Part shown: in pieces, positions 24,730 to 34,704 of the stretch | Layout of the letters: each line of letters opens with the position of its first letter | How positions within the stretch are numbered: position 1 is the first letter of the stretch | Assembly (NCBI RefSeq): GCF_025766255.1 | Contig: NW_026516801.1 | Location: 1-64,000 of the forward strand | Direction: 5' to 3' | Length of the DNA: 64,000 bases | DNA from: Zychaea mexicana | Taxonomy: Eukaryota; Mucoromycota; Mucoromycetes; Mucorales; Lichtheimiaceae | The notes under the pieces: generated by a model | The model's database searches: none | What the model saw: only the letters and a program-made list of their open reading frames with translations | What the model was told of the DNA's origin: nothing | Position numbers and translations under genes: made by a program

Positions 24730-26883
24730 TTAGTCGGCTCGATTTGAATCGCGGTTGGCAATCAATCTACGATACTGCTCGGTACGTGTAAAACGCGGAA
24801 CAGAATCTTGCGCCATGATACGGCAGACGTGGTCATTAACGCGGTCGTACAGCGCGATAAGTTCATTGAGTGTATCACCACTGGGTCCATGCACCACAAC
24901 GGTCCTTTGGGCAGTAACAACCTGGATGGTGCCAGATGAGAAGGGGAGATCTCTGGTCGCACCGGCAGCAACTGAGAAGGTCGAGGTAACCAACTGGGTG
25001 ATTTCTTGGCGTAGGGCATGGTCAATGTTGACCTCCGAAGCAGCATTCGGACCGAGAAATTTCTCGTAGATTTTGTATGAAGCGGACAAGACGTCTTTCT
25101 GGTTAGCGCTGTCGCGGCGCAGCTTCCGTAGTGCGAGGTATTCAACCCAAAAGTCAATGTTCTCATCGCAGTAGCTGTTTTTCATAAAGTTGCGAAAGTA
25201 CATGCGTAGTAAGGGTTCCTCAAGAATCTGTTTTAGTCGCATCCATTGCGAGTCCTTGGGTAGATTGTTGCTGGATATTGGCACATTGTCGCTGCTTTGC
25301 ACACTATCGTCGCCTACATCCAACCCACTATCTTGTGAAGACGACGACGAAGACGACGTTTCTGAACGCCTTACAGATCTTCCTTCAATGCTGCTACTGC
25401 CACCACCCGTCGACCGCAGCTTGAGTAACTTTTGAGTTATCTCGTCGAGTTCTTCTTCTGAGCTCTTGACGCTGGATTGATCGTCCGGTAAAGATGCCGC
25501 ATCGTGTTGTTGCTTTTGTAGTTGCTGCTGCAGTTGCTGTTTCGTAAATCCAAAATCATACTTTTTGCTGCCTTCCGACTCAATGATTAGCTCCTTTCCA
25601 GCAGTTCCTTTACTGATCGATTGTGGCTGTTGCTTGCGTTCGTTAATGGTGGCCTGAGGAACACCCATGATGACGACATTCTCCTCTGTAGCAAGCAATC
25701 GATTGGCGTGTTTCTGTTGTTTCTGTACCAGTTCTGTCTTATCACCGTTAGATTGGTCGCTGGTGGACTCGACGGAACTTGCTTGGTCATCCACTTTTTC
25801 CCATCCAAGCACCTTTTGCCCTCGCTGTGTCACATAGTAAAGCGTGCTCCTCGTCATTTTGAAACTCGTCGTGCTGTCTTCTTTGATATAATTGACTCTG
25901 TCAGCCTTGTCAAGGATTTGCTCGATCCATCCGTACAGTACAAACTCTGAAGCCGCTATTTCGGCCTCTTGCGGCGTCACTGCAGTCGTGTACTCGGAAA
26001 TCCACTCAAAACACTGATATCCGTAGAACGAGAACCGGAAGTCACCCAGATTCCGCTCCTTGACACCGCCCACATCATCCGCTAATAGCTTTTCTGTCGG
26101 TAGCCACGCCATCATTGTCTAAAAAGCGCGCTGTAATTTAGCCTCCATGCACAGCAGCAGTTTACGGAAGAATCGTCCGATTGAAGGGGAGGGGCGCAGT
26201 TGCATTACTATCACAATATCTTACCCGAAAGCAGTTCGTCATATTAGTCCGGTTGAACGCCAACCTATCGTCGTTGTTTAACCGTTCAAACGTGAAGATC
26301 TTGAACGTATCTATTCGCGTTAAAGAGTCCTGCATATGACTGACAGAGACATGCGCTCGTTTGGAGAATTGCTGAATCATATATTTGGCTTTTGGTGTTG
26401 GTCGCCATATGCCCTTGTCTTTCATTGTGCGATTCTGTGGATTCGTTGCATCTTCTGCTAGTCGTGCGTTAAGGACGTGTGTGCCTAGCGTCTTTGCCAT
26501 GGTTGGTGTCATGCTGAAGGTGGTTGTGGTGCGCGTGGAAATCTGTCGCGAGGGATCTGCTGGATCAGGGGTTCGAACGACATGAGTGAATTTCAGGTCT
26601 GCGAGCGACTTTATTGCTTCTTCGGTTGTGAACGTGCCGGGGTAGGTGCGAAAGAAAGAGCGGTGTTCGGTGAGAGGCATCTGTATTAGTAAGGCTGAAA
26701 AGAGATCGAACAAATCCTGCATAGACAAAGCTGTCAATATTTCCTGTCTCCATCTACTAATTTTCTTTGTCCATCAGTTGCTAGGCGATGATTGCTATGA
26801 CAACTACTAACTCTAACATAAGGTCGACCTGTGGAGGTGACGCGCATCATAGACGTGTATGTGGATAGGTGGCTATTGGGCAT
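24730..26883 (-). CDS. DEP and RGS domain regulator of G-protein signalling (FlbA/Sst2-like)
   Basis: Three exons (26812-26883, 26225-26716, 24730-26118) give 650 aa. Residues 1-110 match the fungal FlbA N-terminal module: STGRPYVRDLFDLFSALL, then MPLTEHR, and a TTTTFSMT segment after PADPSR. DEP-type folds occupy about 20-170 and 205-300 (ex. FYGYQCFEWISEY). A Gln/Ser-rich linker (about 300-480) includes Gln runs. The RGS domain starts near residue 484 (WMRLKQILEEPLLRMYF, then CDENIDFWVEY) and is interrupted by a long loop before the final helices (LYDRVNDHVCRIM). Expected role: speeding GTP hydrolysis by a Galpha to end growth or mating signalling. Intron 1 (donor GTTAGT) is chosen because it restores the conserved YVRDLF junction. 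Confidence 0.9.
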
Positions 26884-27516
26884 AATGGATGGTGGCGGTG
26901 ATGATGATGGAGGGGAAAAGCGGTGTATGCAAAAAAAAAAAAGGAAAGAAGTTTGTTTTAAGGATATAAAGAAATAGGTTTAAGGAAAAAAGAAAAGGAA
27001 AAGGAAAAAAAGAGGTCGTGTTTTAGCAAGCCTAATAAGTTGGTGAAGAAGAAAAAGTTATCGCAGCCCAACTACGACCCAGAAAGGCTGGCTCTTTTTT
27101 TGGGGGAGGTAGAGGATGAATTGGGCAGAAAGGGGGGGAGGAACAAGGGCCAGAAAGGCGATGTTTCTTTTATACAGCAAGTAAGCTGGCGAGAAGAGAG
27201 AAAAAGAAGAAGGATACTAAAACGAGTTAAAGATGATCGATTCGAAGTTTCGCAAAGCAACAGACCAAGAACTTTAGCATTGTTGCACGTGGCTCCACGG
27301 TGCTTGCTTCCCACTAGCTGCTATTGGCCGTCAACCTTGCACCACGTTTTCACAAGCGAGAGAGCAAGAGTGCATAGAGCGGGTGCGATGGGCATTTTGT
27401 TAATAGCATCATGAGCAAACGAGAATTATGGGGGGTCTTTTAAAAAACCTAAAATCCAGCTTTGTGCCCAACTGTCTGTTCTCTCAATAGCCATTTTAGT
27501 TCATTCAAATCGCGAT
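26884..27516. other. divergent spacer upstream of the RGS gene
   Basis: This holds a purine-rich tract (AAGGAAAA repeats, about 26930-27010) and a Lys/Arg-rich open frame at 27040-27414 that lacks an ATG at its start. I regard that frame as non-coding promoter or UTR sequence. Confidence 0.35.
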
Positions 27517-27839
27517 ATGGCCGACAAACATCCGCCCGATGATGAAAAAATACTTACCCAGAACACCCCAAACGGTCTAGAGGTTCCATCGATCATTCGT
27601 CGCTTAGCTCAAGTAGTTCCTTGATCCCTTCTTTTGCGCTCAATCCCTCCAACGCTTCTCATTTCCGCAGTGTCTCCGCGGCGCCCTTTGCATCATTGTG
27701 CTATGATTTATCCCAGACAGCTGAACAGATTACTGGCGCCGCTACACTTCTGTTAATGATATATTAATTAATAATAACCGCCCTTCTTTTAGGGAGTGAA
27801 GCAATAGCGAGAAGCTTATCACTTGGTAGCTCTTGCTAA
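27517..27839 (+). pseudogene. possible small gene (about 93 aa) with a one-base frameshift
   Basis: ATG at 27517 starts MADKHPPDDEK. After the A6 run at 27545-27550 the frame with strong coding character is the next one (TYPEHPKRS, HSSLSSSSSLIPSFALN, SVSAAPFASLCYDLSQTAEQ). A single extra A would join them. A short intron 27752-27796 (GTTAAT to GGGAG) would then join TLLL to EAIARSLSLGSSC and a stop at 27837-27839. The family is unknown; the end resembles a short helix-forming adaptor, but I cannot name it. It could be an assembly error in the homopolymer, a pseudogene, or an unrelated coincidence. Confidence 0.35.
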
Positions 27840-28648
27840 TGGTGTGATGCTGAGGAGTCCGTGAGTATATAGTGCTGCTGAGATACAATGTGCTACTATC
27901 TGCTATATTTCTTTGAGCGTCAAAGTGACGACCTGCATAGCTGACTTTGTGTGCCCTTAGTCCAGAATAAAAGCATTATGTGAAAGAAAGAAACGCGGGC
28001 TGGGTATTTGAAAGAGATAATTCTTTACATCGGGCGAATTTATTGTCTCACAGGATCGCCTTTGTGATTTGCATCGTTGTTGAATCTCGCTTCTTTGCTT
28101 GTTGTACGTTGTGTTTTGATTCGTTTTGTAACATGTATTATGCTGGTACATATTTTGGGGACTTCGGAAAATGCTCCGCGACATGTGTTTGAAACTTCTA
28201 ATTTATAAAACTAGTTTTTTTTTTCGCCTTGCTGATAGTACATGTCAACAACAGCAAAATTATATGGCGTGATTTGTCTCCGCGTGTTCACACGCTCTTA
28301 TTTTTTCTGAATATGCTAGCCTAGGGATACTTAATAACCTGTGATACTAGATGTCCGTGCATCACTACTGGTACACATTCATTGTTCGGCCCGGGTACCT
28401 AACAAAGCCCCTTTAGCTCCGAGATGAAGAATCACTTCATAACAAACAAGGTTCAAGTTACATTTTTCTTTTTCCTTCGCACACATTAATAAGCTCGGAA
28501 GCGCATACATACGTCCGTAAGAAAGAGGGACACGCTAAATGTTTTTATGCACAAATTTCGGGTGCCTGCTTCCGCCGACCTAGAACAACTTACAATGAAA
28601 ACATGCACGCCACGTTAGACCATTTAGTATATAGGTTTTTTCTTAGAA
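27840..28648. other. intergenic, no gene seen
   Basis: AT-rich sequence with only short open frames; no RNA gene signature noticed. Confidence 0.4.
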
Positions 28649-28868
28649 ATGGCGGATGATTTATTTCATAATGGCGCTGAGTTCTTTTAACATGGCAGTT
28701 GGGGGAATATCATGATGGCGCGATGTATTTTTTGGATTTGGCACTGGAAAAGTTTTGATTTGGCGTCACTACAGTATTAACGTGGCGTATGACGAATCAT
28801 AAGATGACGGCTTGCTTTTTCAACATGGCGTGAAGTCGAAACTATCATGGTGACGAGATGACAGATTA
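28649..28868 (+). repeat. phased array of ten ATGGCG-like motifs, about 22-nt period
   Basis: ATGGCG or a close variant starts at 28649, 28671, 28692, 28715, 28736 (ATTTGGCA), 28758 (ATTTGGCG), 28782 (GTGGCG), 28804 (ATGACG), 28825 and 28847. The spacings are 22, 21, 23, 21, 22, 24, 22, 21 and 22. The sequence between motifs is not conserved. The period is about two helical turns, so the motifs would lie on one face of the DNA. It could be a decayed 22-bp minisatellite or an array of protein-binding sites. Confidence 0.6.
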
Positions 28869-28882
28869 TTAGCTTAATTTTC

Positions 28883-28929
28883 AATCATAAAGAGCACTGC
28901 CAAGTGTTGCCTAAGCAACTCTTATGATT
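28883..28929. repeat. imperfect inverted repeat next to the ATGGCG array
   Basis: AATCATAAAGAG at 28883-28894 pairs with CTCTTATGATT at 28919-28929, with one extra A in the left arm and a loop of about 24 nt. It lies 15 bases beyond the phased array. Confidence 0.45.
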
Positions 28930-29263
28930 TTTAACTTATAGCACAGTGATCCAGCACAACAATGATATGTCACCTATAGTCACACTCTCCAAGGACACAA
29001 TCGACCTCATTGGGGTTGCTATGTCCTGCACTGACTTATATGCCCGACTCGGAAATGGACTTCCCCATCGTTCAAGACAAGACAGGTGTTATCTGCAATA
29101 TCACTTAACACTGTCTTTTTTATCCATATCACTATCAGTCTCATCGCATGGTGAGGTTTGCTCTCACCTGGACTCACGTAATATTAGTCTGTTCAAGCTG
29201 CCGTCGTAGATAAGCGATTGTTAACAATAGAAAGAACATGTGTTTTTGCAATAAAGCGATCTT

Positions 29264-29741
29264 CAGTCTTTTTGGGGTCTCGTTGACTTATTCTGTCTCC
29301 TTGATACTTTTATTTGCTTGATATCTCAAATATGTCAATTTGACTGAAACAACACCTGAAACAACCAACTCGGGCAATTCAAGTTCATGCAATACAAATC
29401 TTCCGCCCGTTCTTCATTTATCAAGTCTGGCTTTACTCTGGTTCCATTATGATATGAATGGAAACAGATTAACTCAGGTACGGTCTAATGTACGACTGGT
29501 CCAGTGATGTACTTCTTGGACTTTCCTCTATTATCCGGCCCCAATCATGCCAAAGAAAAGGATAGCTTTTGTCTCGTTGACTTACTTTGTTATACGTTTG
29601 TTAATACAGATTACAGAAAGCATGATTATAGACGCAATTAACTATTCCCCTTTCCGAGCTATTCATCACTCTTGCCATTGAGACAAGTAAAATATCAGCA
29701 ATAGAAAAGAAACTAATCAAGTCAACGAGACCGAAAAACTG
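29264..29741. mobile_element. MITE-like element with inverted terminal repeats
   Basis: The left end CAGTCTTTTTGGGGTCTCG, continuing TTGACTT (29264-29290), is matched in inverse by 29719-29741 (AAGTCAACGAGACCGAAAAA then CTG). The shared core is GGTCTCGTTGACTT. The 478-bp interior has no long open frame and carries a third copy of GTCTCGTTGACTTA at 29571-29584. No clear target-site duplication is visible. It ends 42 bp from the stop of the next gene. Confidence 0.45.
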
Positions 29742-29783
29742 CTGATTTTATTATGCATTAAAAGATCTTATTTATATATGTTC

Positions 29784-31456
29784 TTATCCGTAGAATCGCA
29801 CCTGAAGTTGGCCAATGATGAGTAATGCTGTGATCTCGGTGTAGATAGAGAGGAACAAAGCTTTCGTACGGTGGATCATGTCTAAAACATATTTAGAGCA
29901 TTGTAGTAGCACGAACTCAAATGAGAGAACCCATATTTTAAGCCTCAAGAAATAGACATTAATGACTTAGGAAACGGGATAGAAAACAAATTTATTGATG
30001 TGTGTGGTATACACATGTCCATATAGAAAAGAAACATGCTAAACGTGTTTGTGCATATAAGAAATGATGTGCTTGTGCATAAATTTTGGGTCTTGAATTT
30101 TTACTTGCGTCTGCTTCCGCTAATCTAAAGTACGCATACCACGTGAGACTTCCATCTGATTTACTTTCTTTTCAAGTTACATATAAACATAAACATTTAC
30201 GCCACTTACTTGTATGAAGCGAGACACGAGCTTGTCCATGATGCCCTTATCTAACTCGCACCATTCGACCTTCCACTGTTCACCGTCTTCAAAGTTGTCC
30301 ATGTCCATCCAGCTTCCAAATACAGGTCGGTTATCTAGTGGTATCGTTCGACCGGAAGCCGTAGTGATTGATAATATTTTTCGTGTACTAAACGTTGCGA
30401 TGGTATGGATCTTGTGCGCTAGTGTAAGACCCGTCTCCGTCGTGTCAATCTTGATCCATACTCTGTACTCCTTGTTGATTGATTGTACTGTAATTTGACG
30501 AACTGCTATTCAACACAAGAAATTTAGGCGGGTAAAAGAGCATAATAAGTAGTCTGATTTTTTTCGTGCTTCCAAGGCATGCTGCATTTGCTATACTTGC
30601 TGTTATCTGTCGTCTTTCGCTTGTTTGGCGCAGGATCGCTTTTAGGCCGCTCTTTTTCGCGCAATATTTGTTGTTGTTTTGATGTATGATAGTCTATCTC
30701 CTGCTCTGGAACAAAAGGAGGCGCCGGTTGTTGTTGTTGTTGCTGTAGCGGTTGTTCATATAGAATTGGTTGTTCATAGTGTGCCGGGGGATGATCCTTC
30801 TCCGGATATTGAGATGGTGATATTGGCTGCTGCTCCATCATATATGTCGGTGGTTCCATGGCAGCAACTGTACTAGTATTAGTAGTAGGTGCTACCTCTC
30901 CTGTCGTCGGAGGAAAAGCCCAGCCAGGCGGTTCAGGTTGATACCAGGATCCAGCATCCGCTATTGCATTACTCATAAATGATCGACGAGGTGGTGGTGG
31001 CGGGGGCTCTTGCGGCAATGGTTTGGAAGGACAGGATACTCGCCATCCCTCGGGCTGCTGTTGTTGCTGCTGATGTTGACCACCAATTTTCCACTCTTCG
31101 GCAAATACGGGAGATGGATGAGCACCACCGTCAACAGCAGTAGACATATTGTTATGATCTACTACCATTGTTGGGATCCGCTGCTATGGATTTTTTATGT
31201 AGAGATACAAGTTAATTAGCCATGGTTACACGCTTTGCAAAATAAAAATATATTCTTCCCGAAAAAAATTACCATTTGGTGATAAGGGTCGTAGTAGTTG
31301 AGCGGGTAGCTCATGGGCATCTCACGATCGTCATGTTGATCTTGGTCGCAACAACACAATGGGCAACCGTTAGCAATGTAGATTCGCAACGGCGAGCTTG
31401 TTCTTTTTTCCACAAATATACATACCTCGATAATAATGCTGGTACGTGGACATCAT
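29784..31456 (-). CDS. Pro/Gln-rich protein of unknown function
   Basis: Five exons (31426-31456, 31273-31340, 30601-31183, 30206-30505, 29784-29881) give 359 aa from the ATG at 31456 (MMSTYQHYYR). Residues 30-230 are low-complexity, rich in Pro and Gln (PPPPPPRR, several Gln runs). The C-terminal part (about 230-359) looks folded: VQSINKEYRVWIKIDT, GRTIPLDNRPVFGSW, WKVEWCELDKGIM, then KALFLSIYTEITALLI. I do not recognise it. The intron before it needs a GC donor (A then GCAAGT at 30600); this alone keeps the frame. The last intron is ambiguous: GTAAGT at 30209 would stop after one codon, while GTGGCG at 30205 opens the final 32 codons. Confidence 0.65.
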
Positions 31457-34400
31457 TTCAAAAACTAAAGTGTATACAAGAAAGAAGATCTGTAATATCT
31501 CCGGACAAACAACAACAATAACAGAATCCTATATAAAGGGATATCCACTGGTTGTTTATGCCGCAGTGGAAGAGCTTTGTGTGCTCATTCTATTTCTGTA
31601 TACATGCTGTGTAATGGCGCTATTATAGCATTGTACTGCAGAAGGCAAAAAGATCAAGTTGTATTGATTAAAATCGATCCTTTCATTGCCTTAGTTGGGA
31701 TGGACAATAACAATGGGATGTGGCGGCGTTGTTGTCATTTCTTTACCCCCTAACTCGGTACGACCTACTAATAATAACGCCCCGCCCGCATGATTCCAAC
31801 AACTTGGCACTCGCTTAAAGTATTATTCCGGTATGTTGTTGAGCGTATTTTTGCAAGAAAGAAAGAAGGGAAAATCTTGAATATAGATTGTCGTCGATAA
31901 TATTTCACCTCAGATATAGCCGGCGAGAAGCCATACAAGAAACTTGCAAATACTCAACTGATTACCATACGATATCATTTTAATTTGCTGTACACAGAAA
32001 ATGACGTGCAATAGCGTTTCGTTTCGTCTTCTGTTGTTTAATAATGCTATGATGTTAAGCTCATTGACAACTCAGAGGTTCATTCAGACTTTTCAAAGTA
32101 TGATGATGTTTTCTAGTTTGCAAGAAAAGGAAACTATTTTTTGGAGCCTATTTGGATGCTCAACCCAAGGAAACAAATCATCTTGTACTAAATCTATCCA
32201 GCACATATAGTAAACGATTTTTGAGCGCTCTCTCATAGACACAAGAAGAGAGGCGGTCTATCAACCTTTTCGTACTTGATCTACGAAACAGCAGCAGCTT
32301 CGTGGTACACGGGGTCGTCGGCGTTTTATCCTGTGTACGGATGTGAGCTATTTTAAAAACACGGTGCATATTATTACCTGTATCATACAGGCCCGTGCTT
32401 GCATGTATAATATTTTGCAACAAGTCCCGTTGACATCATAACTTTCAGAGGTGTTGAATGGCACCAGATGAGCCAAGCAAGGGGGTGTAGGGGTGAGGCA
32501 AAGCTTTTTTTCCAAATGGCCATTCTTGGCATTGTTGCCAAAGATGGGTTGCTACATGTATCGTAAGTTGCAGCTCTTGCTATGCAATACGATACCAATG
32601 GGGACATCTTGAGTCGACAAAGAGCCTGGTCATAAGCTGAGGACCTTTTACAATACTTTAAAGTATAGTTTGGGCCATTGTCCAGTTATCGATGTACAAG
32701 GCAAACGACAAGAGCCTCATCTAAATTATACATTGCTTAATCAGCGAGGTATCGTTTTGTTACCGTGATACCATCCGTTGCTGCTGCTGCTGCTAGCACT
32801 ATAGGCGTGGTTGTAGTATTATATGTAGTGTAGTAGGACAGATTTTCCACTCTAGCACAGAGTTCTCAGGAAATAAACCTAAATCACGAAATTGGTGATA
32901 ATGCACATTTTGAATCCAGGCACGTATATACTTGATTTTTCGCTGCCACACCACACGCACACTTTCCAATGTACCTTTTATAGTAATAAATGCCAGCAGG
33001 TTAGTCTTTTCTCTTCTTTCGTTCCGGCGTATAGCACGCACCATTACAGTGAGTTTATTAGCACCCGATCCATACGGTACCGACATTGTTGTCAAAGTTG
33101 TGCAGGCTGTTGTTCCTGTCAAACTGGACGGTAAAATGGCTAAACGACACATGTACACAATACTTTTTTCTTTCAACCCAACTTGTATTATAGATGCTGT
33201 AGTTAGATGGCGCAGAAAATGTTTCGCGCGTATGAACATTTAGTAAGAGACCCTATCGGGTGCATCATTATGAAATCGCAGCAAGGTAACGTTATCATTG
33301 CTCACACGCAGTCTGCATACTCTATAGCATTATGTATTACCAGTGGGAATTCTTAAGACGTGTCATATTTGTCCTGATGATGGTTAATGATGTGTCGATC
33401 TTATATATGCTAGAATTTATATATTATCAGGTGGTAGCGATGATAGCTCAATCAAGAAGCAAAGCAACAGGAAGAAGCCAGAAAGCAATGATACAGTAAT
33501 ACCACTGCAGTAATGGAATCACTCATATTCATCAGGTGCAAGTTCATTTGAGGAAAAGGCGAGCAAGATGGCTCCTTTCGTAGATGGCTTGTTGAATTGA
33601 AGGCGTCCATTTGCGCCCTTCAAACTTCAGAAAATTCATCAAGCAGTATCTATACATAAATCAAAGTATGCAAGCGAGATCTACTCTTTACTATTGACCT
33701 TAGCACTGTCGATTCTTTGTTTCCGTTTAATGTTTTCTTAGCGCACTGACATAAGAACCACTCACTAACATCAAACTACATTTATAATACAGACGTCATC
33801 ATCGATCTACCCAAAGGATACAAATTCGAGCAGACCACAGAGTTTACAACGCGGTCAACATGCATAAGAGCTATTTGCACGGTCAATGCGCAAGCTTTAT
33901 CGCCTTCTTGTCGCCTCTTGGAAGCGACGTTTGGTTCAAGAATCACGCTTTAAAAAAAGGCGCAATTTTCTGCATCTGAATCAGGTAAAACCCAAAATGA
34001 CAAGAAAACCCTGTTGTGATAAGCTACGTGCAGGAAGAAAGAAAGGACGAGCAGCTGTAAACAGACTTTCCAACTTGAAGATCTGGCAGTTATACATGTC
34101 TGTTGGCGTACGCTCTGGTGTTGCCTCTTAGAAAAATAACCCCTTACCACAAGGAGGATCGCACCATATCCGCGGTAACAAGCAATTTAGGCGATCACAG
34201 AAGGTGAAAAGGCGTGTCAAAGTGTGATAAAGCGCGTTGTGATCGTGTTACTGTCGGCTACGATACAGATTGTTCTCCGCTTTGTTTAGCACAGAGCTGT
34301 GGGTGGGCAAAAAAATAAGGAACTTGTCAAGCACATGAAAAAAAGGCAAAGCAAAAAATATAAAGCGGTAAAACGTTTATGAGAAGAGTGCGAAAAGAAA

Positions 34401-34468
34401 AAGATTGTTTTATTTTGTTTATCATTTTTTTTATTTGTGTCTAATAAAAAATAAAAAGTTCGTTTTAA
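31457..34468. other. intergenic, no convincing gene
   Basis: Open frames at 32799-33239 (-) and 33886-34131 (+) begin with ATG but resemble nothing I know. Around 33795-33950 two frames read protein-like (DLPKGYKFEQTTEFTTRS and the like), which may be a decayed element. No RNA gene seen. Confidence 0.35.
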
Positions 34469-34619
34469 TTATCCCACCACATACCCGAAGGTACGTGTCC
34501 ACATTCCCACTGGTACATTGCAAAAGATTTCCTCCGAGCGGACCACTAACTCCAGCCAATCCTCAGAATCCTCTTGACAATCGCCAGCACAAGCATATGA
34601 CCCGATCATGGCACAGAGC
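34469..34619 (-). CDS. possible 46-aa microprotein or first exon
   Basis: ATG at 34619 opens MIGSYACAGDCQEDSED and later FCNVPVGMWTRTFG, ending at TAA 34469. A TATA-like TATATAAA (minus strand, 34697-34704) lies about 80 bases upstream, followed by a pyrimidine-rich leader. The end also matches a splice donor (GG then GTATGTG near 34484), so this may be only exon 1. No family recognised. Confidence 0.25.
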
Positions 34620-34704
34620 AGTGCATCTGTACTACAGACCAAAGCTGTACCAAAACGAACTGAAGAGAAGAGAAAAAGAAAGGCGAAATTGCTTGCTTTA
34701 TATA

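Noticed and set aside
28649..28868. CRISPR array
   Set aside because: Only a 6-nt core is shared, there are no full-length identical repeats, and the sequence is from a eukaryote.
32799..33239. 146-codon minus-strand open frame with ATG
   Set aside because: No recognisable family, and the opposite strand is equally open, so neither is convincing.
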